Below are positions 17,157-26,072 of a stretch of DNA of 64,000 bases, one piece after another. Under the pieces are notes generated by a model, which saw only the letters and a program-made list of their open reading frames with translations, was not told the DNA's origin and did not search any database. Position numbers and translations under genes: made by a program. How positions within the stretch are numbered: the first letter of the stretch is position 1; the number at the start of each line of letters is the position of its first letter. Origin of the DNA: Acidobacteriota bacterium (GTDB taxonomy: Bacteria; Acidobacteriota; Terriglobia; Bryobacterales; Bryobacteraceae); the NCBI GenBank assembly GCA_026393985.1, contig JAPKZB010000001.1:1-64000 (forward strand), given 5' to 3'.

Positions 17157-19529
17157 ATGCGTCTTGCCATAAGCAATCCCGACATGTTAGGGGACTTCGT
17201 TGTCCGCCAGCCTATGTTGGCCGCGCTCGCCGCTGCCGGCCACGAGATGCTCCTTATTGTCCGGGCCCACACGGCCCCGCTCGCCGCCTGGGCTGTTCCC
17301 AACGCCACCATCGTCCAATGTGTAGCCGACCCCTACCTGCCCGGCTATCAGCTCGACGCCGCGCCAGATGACCGTCTCGTCAACGCCGTCACCGCGTTTG
17401 ACCCCGATATTTTTGTGGTTGCGTCCTACCAACACACCCAGCTCGAAGAGCAACTCGCCCAGCGCCTTCCTCGCGCCAAAGTCATTGGCTTCAATGGCGA
17501 GCTATTCCAGAACGACAAAGCGCGCAAGATCACGCACCTCCCCGCCATTAACTGGACCGTCCAGGTCCAGGTCGGTCGCGATTGGCTGGAGTCCAGGAAA
17601 AATGAACTCCTCGCGGGTGCCATCCTCGGCACCTCCGTCACCCTCCCCGCCCCCCGGCTGACCCCCACCAAGGCCTTCCTCACCGCCGCCGCCCGGCGCC
17701 TCCGCCAGCATGGCTTCGAGAAGCGGAAGTTCTGGATCGTCTGCGCTGGCGAAGGTTCCGCCTACACCCGGCTCAAGAATTGGTCGCTTGAGAAGTGGGC
17801 CGCCGTCTGCTCTGCTGCGGTGCGCGACCACGGTCTGCTCCTCGTCTTCGTCGGCACGCCCGCCGAGCACGAGTCCATCGCCACCATCCGTGCCGCCATG
17901 GGCGAACTTGCCGCCAAAACCATCGACATGACGGCCACCCCGGATGGACTGGATATGCTCGTCGGCCTCACCGCTCTCGCCGATGGCTACCTCGGCAAAG
18001 ACTCAGGTCCGATGCACATCGCCGCCGCCCTTGGCAAACCCGTCGTCGCCGTCTTCGGCGGTGGGCACTGGCCCCGCTTCCTCCCCTCGTCCGCCGTCGG
18101 CAGGGTTCTCTCGGTCAACGTACCCTGCTCGGATTGCAACTGGATCTGCCCCTACAAAACCTCCTACTGCGTCAAGAACATCCCCACCGAAGAAGTCCTC
18201 CAGGCCGTCGCCGAAGTCGCCGCCGGCACCCGCAAGGAGTTTGAAGTTTCCCTCCTCCAGCCCGAACCATGGGTCGCTCGCGCCATGATGCTCGACGCCG
18301 CCGAAATCGGCCGCGACGCCATGGGCGTCCTCGAGGTCGAACGCGCCAACTTTGTCCAGTGGCACGACGATCGCGTCCGCGACATCGAAGGCCTCCAGCA
18401 AAAGATCAGCGCCCTCGACGCCGAAAAGAACTCCCTCTCCACCGGCAACTCCCTGATCGCGGCCGAACTCTCTACTTTCCGCGACGGCGCCATCGATGCC
18501 CTAGCCGCCCGCAAAGAGCTCGAACAGACTCTCGCCATCCGCGACCAGGAAATCGCCCACCTGAACCAGCAGACCGCTGCCATCGACGCCGCCCACCAGG
18601 CAGAAGCCGCCACCCTGCGCCTCCTCCTCTCGCAAAAGGATGAGGAACTCGGCCTTCTCAACGAACGCGCCGCCACCGCCGTCGCGCAGACCGAAATAGC
18701 CCGCGGCCAGACTGACGCCAGCCGCAAAGAGTGCGAAGAAGCCGTCGCCGTCCTCGCCTCCCAAACCGCCCAGCTCTCCGAACTCCAGACGCTGCTCGCC
18801 GCCCAACAGGCAGAAGCCGCCACCCTACGCCTCCTCCTCTCGCAAAAGGATGAGGAACTCGGTCGTCTCAACGAACGCGCCGCCACCGCCGCCGCGCAGA
18901 CCGAAATCGCCCGCAGCCAGACCGACGCTAGCCGCACACAGTACGAAGAAGCCTTCGCCGCCCTCGCCTCCCGCACCGCCCAGCTCTCCGAACACCAGAC
19001 GCTGTTCGCCGCCAGCCAGGCAGAAGTCACCACCCTACGCGAATCCAATCGCCGGCTTGATCTCGAATGCGCGGAACGCGCCGCCGCCCTTGATGCCGCC
19101 CTTGCCTCCTGCGATCAGATCGAAAGTCGCTATCAAGGTACCATCGCCGATCTCCGCCGGCAGCTTCGCCGCGCTCAGGACCAGCTCACTTCCGTCCTCA
19201 CCCTCGTCGCCAATCTACGCGACGAACTTGCCCGCAGCCTCGCCGAAATCGCTCGCATCCCCGGCTTCAAGCAGGATCTAGCCGCCAAACAGACGCACAT
19301 CGACGAGCTCACCGCCACCCTTAATGCCGTCGAAGCCGACCGCGCCGACCGCCTCGACATCATTCATACCCTCACCGCCCAGCTCGCCGTCGTCGAAACC
19401 GACCGCGCCAACCGAGGGATCCAGATCGACCTCCTCCACGAACACATAGCGCATCAGCAAGTCAAAATCGAGCGCATCGAAGCCAGCCTGCTCCCGCGCC
19501 GGCTGATGAAGCTCCTCGGCAGCTCCTAG
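17157..19529 (+). CDS. GT9 (heptosyltransferase-like) domain fused to a long coiled coil, copy 2
   Basis: The 790-aa paralogue of the gene at 11604-13754 lies in inverted orientation. It begins MRLAISNPDMLGDFVVRQPM with AGTAGG-like signal (AAGTAGG) 5 nt upstream, has the same GT9 core and Cys-rich segment, and ends in a longer coiled coil closing with RRLMKLLGSS. The coiled coil contains an exact-period 70-residue duplication. A ~240-bp block is almost identical at DNA level to copy 1 while flanking parts have diverged, pointing to gene conversion. A role in heptose-type or related glycan transfer at the membrane is inferred from the family. Confidence 0.85.
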   Translation: MRLAISNPDMLGDFVVRQPMLAALAAAGHEMLLIVRAHTAPLAAWAVPNATIVQCVADPYLPGYQLDAAPDDRLVNAVTAFDPDIFVVASYQHTQLEEQLAQRLPRAKVIGFNGELFQNDKARKITHLPAINWTVQVQVGRDWLESRKNELLAGAILGTSVTLPAPRLTPTKAFLTAAARRLRQHGFEKRKFWIVCAGEGSAYTRLKNWSLEKWAAVCSAAVRDHGLLLVFVGTPAEHESIATIRAAMGELAAKTIDMTATPDGLDMLVGLTALADGYLGKDSGPMHIAAALGKPVVAVFGGGHWPRFLPSSAVGRVLSVNVPCSDCNWICPYKTSYCVKNIPTEEVLQAVAEVAAGTRKEFEVSLLQPEPWVARAMMLDAAEIGRDAMGVLEVERANFVQWHDDRVRDIEGLQQKISALDAEKNSLSTGNSLIAAELSTFRDGAIDALAARKELEQTLAIRDQEIAHLNQQTAAIDAAHQAEAATLRLLLSQKDEELGLLNERAATAVAQTEIARGQTDASRKECEEAVAVLASQTAQLSELQTLLAAQQAEAATLRLLLSQKDEELGRLNERAATAAAQTEIARSQTDASRTQYEEAFAALASRTAQLSEHQTLFAASQAEVTTLRESNRRLDLECAERAAALDAALASCDQIESRYQGTIADLRRQLRRAQDQLTSVLTLVANLRDELARSLAEIARIPGFKQDLAAKQTHIDELTATLNAVEADRADRLDIIHTLTAQLAVVETDRANRGIQIDLLHEHIAHQQVKIERIEASLLPRRLMKLLGSS
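18597..19040 (+). repeat. 210-bp in-frame tandem duplication inside GT9 copy 2
   Basis: Two full units begin at 18597 and 18807, and a third partial unit begins at 19017; each starts QAEAATLR or QAEVTTLR. The exact 210-bp spacing equals 70 residues, i.e. ten heptads, so the duplication extends the coiled coil without breaking its register. Confidence 0.9.
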
Positions 19530-19579
19530 TTCGGTCGGCTCTGGTGCAAATTCTGGGAAGGCGAGAGTTCGGCCGCTAG

Positions 19580-20320
19580 GGTTGCATTATTCGATTCCGA
19601 CAGCGATCACCCGGCGAGCGCCGCTCTCCCAATCTCTGGCATCGTCGACGCTGCTCGGCCAGTTTCCCCGTCTTGAATCGCCCCTGCTTGCTCATTTCCC
19701 TCAGTTCGATACCGCCGATCACAAAGCCAGCCGTCTGGAAGCATTTCAGCCCCGGCTTGGGACGCAATCGCTGCTGAATATTCTTCGATGATCCCGCTCG
19801 ATCAAGTTGTTTAAGTACTTACGGCTGCGCACGATCACCCCCTTAGGCAACTCGCCAGCTTCCTTCGGATCGGGCACTGCACGTTGGGATGCCGCATATG
19901 TGTCCAGCGTCACACCCTGGTCGGTGTTGTCTCTTCCTCGCTTTGCGCAGAAACGCTTGCGCCGCATTCACATCCCGTTGCCGGCTCAAAAAGAACGCCC
20001 CGTCTTGCCCGCTTTGCCGACCGCTCCGTACAGGTAAACCCATTCACCGCGCACCTTCACTCAGGTCTCCTCCTTCGGCCAGGAACCACCAACCCGCAGG
20101 GTCTACCGTCTCGAGCGCTTCTCGAACTCCGACGGGTAATGCTGCACTCACCGCAGAATCGTCGTGGGCGCCATCGCGATGCCCCGCTAGCTCATCCTGC
20201 TTACCAAATCTCGATAGCTCAGTTTGAAGCTGAGGTACCGCCGAACGTACAACACGACAATCTCCGCAACAAAATCAAAATGGCGGACGGCGAACAGCTC
20301 TTCGGCCGGAACGAATCGTG
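19580..20320 (-). pseudogene. IS6-family transposase, degenerate but nearly full length
   Basis: On the minus strand, with several frameshifts and stops, recognisable blocks occur in the family order: YLSFKLSYRDLV, WVYLYGAVGKAGKTG, RDVNAAQAFLRKA, VTLDTYAASQRAV, ELPKGVIVRSRKYLNNLIER, DHRRI, IGGIELREMSKQGRF. These match IS6/IS26 transposases across the whole DDE domain. It is non-functional. It shares its 5' part with the fragment at 15300-15510. Confidence 0.8.
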
Positions 20321-20367
20321 GTACTCGCCCAGGTTTGCCCATCCCGCCGGGTTTGCACTAGCGGGCT

Positions 20368-20640
20368 CGGCTCGCTGCCTATTGCGTGATCGACAACTAC
20401 GTCTACCAAGTCGTAAGGGGCTTCTTGACGCGGCGGCATCAGAGGTCGTCCCGAGGCACTCGCTGCTTCAGTGATGACCTGGTGTTTGGGCAACTCGGAG
20501 TTATCTGGCTCCGACATATCCACATTGGCCGCCCTGCGTGAGCCTGCGATGAAGCTACTCGGAAAGCCGGATGCGGGAGATCCGCACGTCCGGCTGGATA
20601 AGCGGGGATGGGACACGGGCGACTGCCAGAGGGTCTCGCA
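20368..20640 (+). mobile_element. 3' remnant of a group II intron with reverse-transcriptase tail
   Basis: The plus strand encodes VIDNYVYQVVRGFLTRRHQR, then SRGTRCFSDDLVFGQLGVI and a TGA at 20539-20541. This is the typical C-terminus of bacterial group II intron maturases. It is followed directly by sequence resembling the end of intron domain IV onward (GGAAAGCCGGATGCGGGAGA, TCCGCACGTCCGG, GATAAGCGGGG). The rest of the intron is gone. The commonly predicted frame at 20471-20722 is out of register with this tail. Confidence 0.65.
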
Positions 20641-20895
20641 CCGCGCCCTCCCTCGACTCTGCCAAACCCATCGTTTGAACGTCCGTCTGGACCCCGACGG
20701 GGGCGACCCGAGTCGGTTTTGACGCTTTTCCCCGGTTCGCCCCTCGCGCAGACGAAGCTTCGGCGATTCCAGGCCGCTCCATCGCCAAGGCGGGGCGCTC
20801 CGGGCCCGCTGCGGACGTGCTTCCCCCACCAACAGCGCAGACACTGCCCCCTTGGCCGATCTGCCGGACTCAATCCTGTCTCGGTCCGCCGCCTC

Positions 20896-21780
20896 TCAGC
20901 AGCGAACTTGTTTCGCTACTCGCCAGTGCAAACCCTGCAGCGGAAAGCTCCCTGCCCTCTGCACCCACACCCGACGCGCCGTCACCCGCACCTGCGCACC
21001 AATCTGCGACAACCGCAGCCGGATCGTCGCCGCCTGCGCCTGCGCCCGCGCCAACTCCGTCCCCGCCAACCCCACCCGCCGCAATGCACTCAGCACTACA
21101 TACGCCGCGCCCGACAAGTACAACCGCAGCTGGTTCGCCTACATCACCTCCGTACTCACCCGGTCCGCAAATAGCGATAACTGCTCTTTTATCCGGTTTT
21201 CCATCTCGCCCCGCGCGCAATACAAGTGCTCGCACAGCCTCCGACGACCGCACCGACACCCTCGCCGCGATGTCACTCCGAACCACAGAAAACCGCGGAC
21301 TCCCCTTGTCCCTCCAACACCTCCGCCTTGGCCACCGCCCGCCGCGCCCGGTTCCAACTCCCGCTCCCGGTCTGATCCACAAACTCGGCGATGGTCGGGG
21401 CCGGCTTGCCGGATCTGCGCCACGATACGCTGGACCTCCTCGACACTGCCCGCCGCGGCGTCCTGATTGGCGGGACGCAGGCGGGCAGACAGGAGGTGCT
21501 CGCCGCAGAAGATGTAGAGCGGCAGGTCGAACTAGCCGTCATGATAGCCATGGAAGAACCGCTGTTCCTGGTGGCCGTGGAGGGGCAGATCGGTCGCATC
21601 GAGATCGAGTACGATCTGCCGGGGTGGTTGCGGGTGCCGTTTGCCGGTGAGCAGGCCGAGCAGGGAATCGTGGCGCCATTGGTCGTGATCCTCAAGATTG
21701 TGGTGACGGTTTGGCGCAGGAGCAGGGTTCCGGCGTCGGTGGTGGTGGCGGGGCGGCTGAAGTCAGCAACCACTGGCCGG
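20896..21780 (-). pseudogene. IS1380-family transposase, internally deleted
   Basis: Minus-strand blocks in order: LLGLLTGKRHPQPPRQIVLD, LDATDLPLHGHQEQRFFHGY, LPLYIFCGEHLLSARLRPAN, VEEVQRIVAQIR, EHLYCARGEMENRIKEQL, LFADRVSTEVM, LALRRVGLAGTELARAQ-like and VTARRVWVQRAGSFP. These are hallmarks of IS1380 transposases. The central segment (DSGFCR region of relatives) is missing and frames change repeatedly, so the copy is dead. Confidence 0.75.
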
Positions 21781-21828
21781 CCGTGGTGAGCGGCAAAAAG
21801 GAACTCGGATTGGGTACACTCTGTCGTC

Positions 21829-21901
21829 GCAAAAGCCGTTCTCCGTTGGACCGTAACTGCCTGTTTCGAAACTCAGCGATGCCACGGAGGACGGCTTTTG
21901 C
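21829..21901. repeat. 18-bp inverted repeat with 37-nt loop
   Basis: Arms 21829-21846 and 21884-21901 match as inverted repeats with one mismatch. It lies 24 bp beyond the stop of the minus-strand coiled-coil gene and could end its transcript, although no T-tract follows. It may also mark an element end between the IS1380 remnant and core genes. Confidence 0.7.
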
Positions 21902-21924
21902 GGGTAATTTGCAAGAAATCCGGG

Positions 21925-22812
21925 CTAGCGGGCGTTCTGTACTTTCGGCGTGGCCAGATAACCGCTGATCGTGTCTTTGCCGATCGAGTTGATCACCAGT
22001 TCATACGGCTGACGTGCCTTGGAAGTGTAGAATTGCAGCGGCTCGTTTAGTGTCTTGTCTTTCTTTTCCATCTTCTTATCGTCGAAGGTCAAATCGACCG
22101 TGAAGCGGTTCTTCTTGGCGTCGGCCTTCTTGAGCTGGAGCATGATGTCGCCCACGCGGCGAGCCGTCTTCTCCTTGGGCAGCGTGAACTCAAAGTAGTT
22201 CCGGTCGCCCAAAGCCTTCAGCGCCAAAAACTCTTTGTAATTGGTGGCAATCAAGCCGCTCTGCTCGCCCAGGTCGCCCCGCGTGCGCTTCAAATCGGCA
22301 ATCGTCTTGTCGAGCTCGGTCTTCGTGTTGGCGACTTCGGTCTTCACCGAGCCCACCTCGGTGGAAACCGCGGCGATCTTCGTATTCGCCGAACTGGCCT
22401 CCTGCTTGACCTCGGTAATCTGGCTCGCCATCTGCTGCTGCACGGCCTTGGTTTCCCGTTCCAGTTTGGCGGTCAGTTCCACGGCCTTCTTTTCCGCCTC
22501 GACCTTGGCCTGACCGGCCGCCATGGCCGACTGCCGGCGCGCCGCCTCAAGTTCATCTTTCAACTCATTGATGTGGCGCCGACTGGCGGCCGTCGTCACG
22601 CTGGAGGTCTCTTTGACGGTGGAGATCTCGCGCGTCATGGCCTCTTTGAGGCCGGCAACATCGGTTTTGGTCTTGTCCAGTTGCAGAAACAGATAGACGT
22701 TGGCCCCGAGCAGCGCGATCACCGCGCCAAACAGAATAGGGATCTTAATGCCGCCGCCGGAAGAGGGGGGGGGCGGCGGGGGCATGTACATGGGGTTTGG
22801 ATTGGGATTCAT
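21925..22812 (-). CDS. Membrane-anchored coiled-coil protein of unknown function
   Basis: The 295-aa protein has a Pro-rich cytoplasmic start (MYMPPPPPPSSGG), one transmembrane helix (about 22-45, IPILFGAVIALLGANVYLFL), a coiled coil of ~150 residues rich in Lys, Glu, Ala and Thr, and a compact C-terminal domain (about 205-295) rich in Lys and Phe. GGAGG is 10 nt upstream of the ATG. No family I can name; a periplasm-facing structural or envelope-organising role is conceivable. It is transcribed away from the thymidine kinase region on the same strand, with 78 bp to tdk upstream. Confidence 0.75.
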   Translation of the reverse strand: MNPNPNPMYMPPPPPPSSGGGIKIPILFGAVIALLGANVYLFLQLDKTKTDVAGLKEAMTREISTVKETSSVTTAASRRHINELKDELEAARRQSAMAAGQAKVEAEKKAVELTAKLERETKAVQQQMASQITEVKQEASSANTKIAAVSTEVGSVKTEVANTKTELDKTIADLKRTRGDLGEQSGLIATNYKEFLALKALGDRNYFEFTLPKEKTARRVGDIMLQLKKADAKKNRFTVDLTFDDKKMEKKDKTLNEPLQFYTSKARQPYELVINSIGKDTISGYLATPKVQNAR

Positions 22813-22890
22813 TTACGTTGAGCCTCCAGGGCGACCAAATTAGAATAACACTCGTTCTTACAACTATATGCGGCAGGCGACGGGCTGGTT

Positions 22891-23505
22891 TCAGGATTCC
22901 GCCGCCAGCGGTTTGGCCGGGGCGAACTCAAACCGCTCCTGCTTGGAGATGCCGGCCTCAAAGCAGCGGCGGCAGCGGGCTTCGTACATGCCCGTCGCCC
23001 CTACGACAATCAGATCCTCGCTCTCCACCAAACGTTGCGTATGTTTTGCCGGATTGCCGCAGCGCATACAGATCGCCAGGATCTTCGTAATCGACTCGGC
23101 CCGCGCCAGCAGTTCGGGAATCGGCGGAAACGGCCGGCCCAGATAATCGGTGTCCAACCCGGCGATAATCACCTGCTTCCCGCTATCCGCCAGCTGTTCT
23201 GCCACCTCCACCAGCGCCGGCCCCATAAAATTCGCCTCGTCAATCCCAACCACCTGCGTCCGCCAGTCGAGAATCCCCAGAATGTCCTGCGCCCCGTCCA
23301 CCACCTCCGACGCCATCCGCTGATCGGCGTGAGAAACTATCTCTTCGTGCGAATAGCGGTTGTCAATCCGGGGCTTGAAAACCTGCACCCGCTTGCGGGC
23401 AATGCGGGCCCGCCGCAAACGCCGGATCAACTCCTCACTCTTGCCCGAAAACATCGGTCCGCACACCACCTCGATCCATCCGGTGTGTCCGGTAAAAATA
23501 TCCAT
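22891..23505 (-). CDS. tdk: Thymidine kinase (type II)
   Basis: The 204-aa protein phosphorylates thymidine to dTMP with ATP in the pyrimidine salvage pathway. It has the Walker A motif GPMFSGKS (16-23), the catalytic glutamate in DEANF (Glu90) and a zinc site formed by Cys146, Cys149, Cys178 and Cys181. Length and motif order are normal for bacterial TK1-like enzymes. Its start lies only 8 bp from the divergent methyltransferase start, so the two promoters must overlap the opposite coding regions or one start is misplaced. Confidence 0.95.
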   Translation of the reverse strand: MDIFTGHTGWIEVVCGPMFSGKSEELIRRLRRARIARKRVQVFKPRIDNRYSHEEIVSHADQRMASEVVDGAQDILGILDWRTQVVGIDEANFMGPALVEVAEQLADSGKQVIIAGLDTDYLGRPFPPIPELLARAESITKILAICMRCGNPAKHTQRLVESEDLIVVGATGMYEARCRRCFEAGISKQERFEFAPAKPLAAES

Positions 23506-23513
23506 ATCGCTTT

Positions 23514-24179
23514 ATGATGCCATGGCCCCCCGCGCGCACCCACCGCCAGATCGAACCCGAACTCCTCGGCCACGCCTCACCCGCCGAGATCGAAGCCAAC
23601 CTCGGTGACCTGCGGCGCATCAACCGGCACTTCGGCGGCATGCCGACCCTGCGTTCGGCCCTGCGCCCCTTCCGGCGCCCGGGCCTGCGGATCCTCGACG
23701 TCGGCGCCGCCTCCGGCGACCACGCCGCCGCCCTCGCCGGCGTCCTCCCCCAGGCTCGTGTCGTCAGTCTCGACCTGTCGGCCGCCCACCTCGCCCACGC
23801 CGCCGGCAACCGCGTCGTGGCCGACGCCTTCGCCCTGCCCTTCGCACCGGGCTCTTTCGACATCGTCATGGCCAACCTCTTTCTCCATCACTTTGAAGAC
23901 GCCGCCATCGTCGCACTGCTCCGGCAGTTCGCCCGCGTGGCCACCGAGGGCATCGTCATTAACGATCTCGAACGCAGCCGCCTCGCCTGGAGCTTTCTAC
24001 CGCTCACCGCCCCCCTGTTCGGCTGGCATCCGATCACCCTCCACGATGGCCCCGTCAGCGTCGCGGCCGGTTTTCGCCCCGCCGAACTCGCCGCTCTGTT
24101 CACCCGCGCCGGCCTCCAAGGCGTCCGCGTCCGCCGCCACCTCCCCTGGTTCCGCCTCTCGGCCGTCTGGCGCGCCTAG
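23514..24179 (+). CDS. Class I SAM-dependent methyltransferase
   Basis: The 221-aa protein shows motif I RILDVGAASGDHAAAL (59-74), an acidic SLDLS motif II and the ANLFLHH stretch used in many small-molecule methyltransferases. The N-terminal IEPELL...DLRRIN segment is shared with methyltransferases found beside type III polyketide synthases in some bacteria, but no such synthase is here. The stop TAG overlaps the stop of the convergent PQQ dehydrogenase (shared CTAG). Substrate unknown. Confidence 0.8.
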   Translation: MMPWPPARTHRQIEPELLGHASPAEIEANLGDLRRINRHFGGMPTLRSALRPFRRPGLRILDVGAASGDHAAALAGVLPQARVVSLDLSAAHLAHAAGNRVVADAFALPFAPGSFDIVMANLFLHHFEDAAIVALLRQFARVATEGIVINDLERSRLAWSFLPLTAPLFGWHPITLHDGPVSVAAGFRPAELAALFTRAGLQGVRVRRHLPWFRLSAVWRA

Positions 24180-26008
24180 GGCAGCGCGAAGGCGATATAC
24201 GCCCCGTCAATCGGCCTCTGCGTCGCTGGAATCAGCCCCACCTGCGCCGAAGCGCAAAAGACAATGTACTGCTTGCCGTTCACCTCATAAACCGACGGAA
24301 TTCCCTCGATCGCCATCGGTACCTCCTGCTCAAACAACAGCTTGCCGTTGTCGAGATCAAACGCCCGCACCTTCCGGTCCCGCGTTCCCGTGAAAATCAA
24401 CCCCGCCGCTGTCACCACCGGCCCGACTTTCGGATAGTGCGTCCCCGTATTCCGGATCCCCTTGGCCGCCAGCTCCGGCACCTCGCCAAGCGGCTGCTTC
24501 CACTGGATCGACCCGGTATTGAGGTCATACACCGTCAGCGAGGTCCACGGCGGCTTAATCGCGGCCAACCCGTCGCTGGCGATCATGAAGCCGAACTGAC
24601 TCTCGTAGCGCTCCTCGGCCGTCAGCCCCGGCACCTCGTCGCTTTTCTTATCCAGCTTGAGCAGACAAGGCAGGTCTTTGCTGACCACTACCAGCGTCCC
24701 CCGGAACGGATCCACCGCCGCGCCGCCCCAGTTCGCCCCGCCGTTGTTACCCGGCATCTGAATCGCCCCCCGCGCCGCCGGCGGGGTAAACAATCCCTCG
24801 TTGCGCGCGCTCAAAATCTGGTCGCGGAACTTCGCCCGGTCGGCCGCGCTCAGAAACGGGCTCAGGTCATCTACCGAAAACGACTGTCGCGCAAAGGGCT
24901 CCGGCTTGGTGGGAAAAGGTTGCGTCGGCCAGGTCGTCTCGCCCGGCATGTCCGTCTTCGGCACCGGCCGCTCCTCAATCGGCCACAGCGGTTTGCCGTT
25001 GGTCCGGTCAAACACCCACACAAACCCCTGCTTTGATACCTGCGCCACGGCGTCTATCGTCCGGCCCTCGTGCCGCACCGTCAGTAGCTTCGGCGCCGTC
25101 GAATCATCGTAATCCCAGATGTCATGGTGCACCATCTGGTAGTGCCATAGGCGCTTGCCCGTCCGCACATCGAGCGCCAGCAGCGAATCGGCAAACAGAT
25201 TGTGTCCCGCGCGGTCTTTCCCGTAGAAGTTGTACTTGGCGCTCGCCGTCGGCGCAAACAGGATCCCCCGCTTCTCGTCAATCGACATCTCCGACCACAC
25301 ATTCGCGCCCCCCACTGTCTTCCAGGCGTCCTTCGGCCAGCCCTCGTAGCCGAACTCGCCGGGGCGGGGAATCGTGTGGAAGGTCCAAACCAATTTGCCC
25401 GTCCTCACGTCAAAAGCCCGGATATCGCCCGGCGCCGAACCGTAGCCCTGGTTGGTCGCCGACCCGACAATGATCAGGTTTTCAAACACCCGTCCCGGCG
25501 ACATCGACTGCAGCACCGTCAGCAGCTTCGGATCGCGGTCAAGCCCGACTCGCAGATCCACGCTGCCGCCCGTACCGAAGCTGGCGATGCTCTTGCCCGT
25601 AAAGGCATCAATCGCCCGCAGCGCGTGGTTGCTCGCCAGCAGCAGGCGCCGCTCCTTCCGGTCCCGGCTCTCCCAGTAGTTGATGCCCCGGGTGGTGATG
25701 ACCTTCGTATCCGCCGGCGGCGTCCAGGTCCAGACCGGCTTGCCGGTCGTGGCCTCGAGCGCGACGATCGCGTTGCCGGCGCCCATGACGTACATCCGGT
25801 CATCGACGATCACCGGGTTGAAACTGTACTTTTTGTTCTCGCCGATCCGGTAGCTCCAGGCAACTCGCAGTTGGCCGACGTTGGCCTTGGTGATCTGCCG
25901 CAGCGAGGAGTACTGGCTCGAATCCGGGCCGCCCCCGTAGTCGGACCAGGTCTTGTAGTCCTGGGCTCCGGCCAGCGCGGCCACGGCGAAACAAAGAAGA
26001 ATGCGCAT
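24176..26008 (-). CDS. PQQ-dependent dehydrogenase (quinoprotein, membrane/periplasmic)
   Basis: The 610-aa protein has a short signal peptide (cleavage after LAGAQ) and the eight-bladed propeller repeats of quinoproteins. Visible marks include WSDYGGGPDSSQYSSLRQI, repeated Trp-docking-like blades (GKLVWTF, GKRLWHY, GSIQWKQPLG) and HHDIWDYD. It resembles PQQ glucose/alcohol dehydrogenases without a cytochrome domain. It would oxidise a sugar or alcohol in the periplasm. No PQQ biosynthesis gene is in the window. GGGAG lies 3 nt before the ATG. Confidence 0.88.
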   Translation of the reverse strand: MRILLCFAVAALAGAQDYKTWSDYGGGPDSSQYSSLRQITKANVGQLRVAWSYRIGENKKYSFNPVIVDDRMYVMGAGNAIVALEATTGKPVWTWTPPADTKVITTRGINYWESRDRKERRLLLASNHALRAIDAFTGKSIASFGTGGSVDLRVGLDRDPKLLTVLQSMSPGRVFENLIIVGSATNQGYGSAPGDIRAFDVRTGKLVWTFHTIPRPGEFGYEGWPKDAWKTVGGANVWSEMSIDEKRGILFAPTASAKYNFYGKDRAGHNLFADSLLALDVRTGKRLWHYQMVHHDIWDYDDSTAPKLLTVRHEGRTIDAVAQVSKQGFVWVFDRTNGKPLWPIEERPVPKTDMPGETTWPTQPFPTKPEPFARQSFSVDDLSPFLSAADRAKFRDQILSARNEGLFTPPAARGAIQMPGNNGGANWGGAAVDPFRGTLVVVSKDLPCLLKLDKKSDEVPGLTAEERYESQFGFMIASDGLAAIKPPWTSLTVYDLNTGSIQWKQPLGEVPELAAKGIRNTGTHYPKVGPVVTAAGLIFTGTRDRKVRAFDLDNGKLLFEQEVPMAIEGIPSVYEVNGKQYIVFCASAQVGLIPATQRPIDGAYIAFALP

Positions 26009-26072
26009 AAACTCCCAACATTATCACGCGGCGCGCCGCCGCCCGCTCCCAATCCAGTACACTCAGGCCAAG

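Noticed and set aside
20471-20722. 83-aa plus-strand frame
   Set aside because: Out of frame with the maturase tail that ends at 20541; it reads through group II intron RNA sequence.
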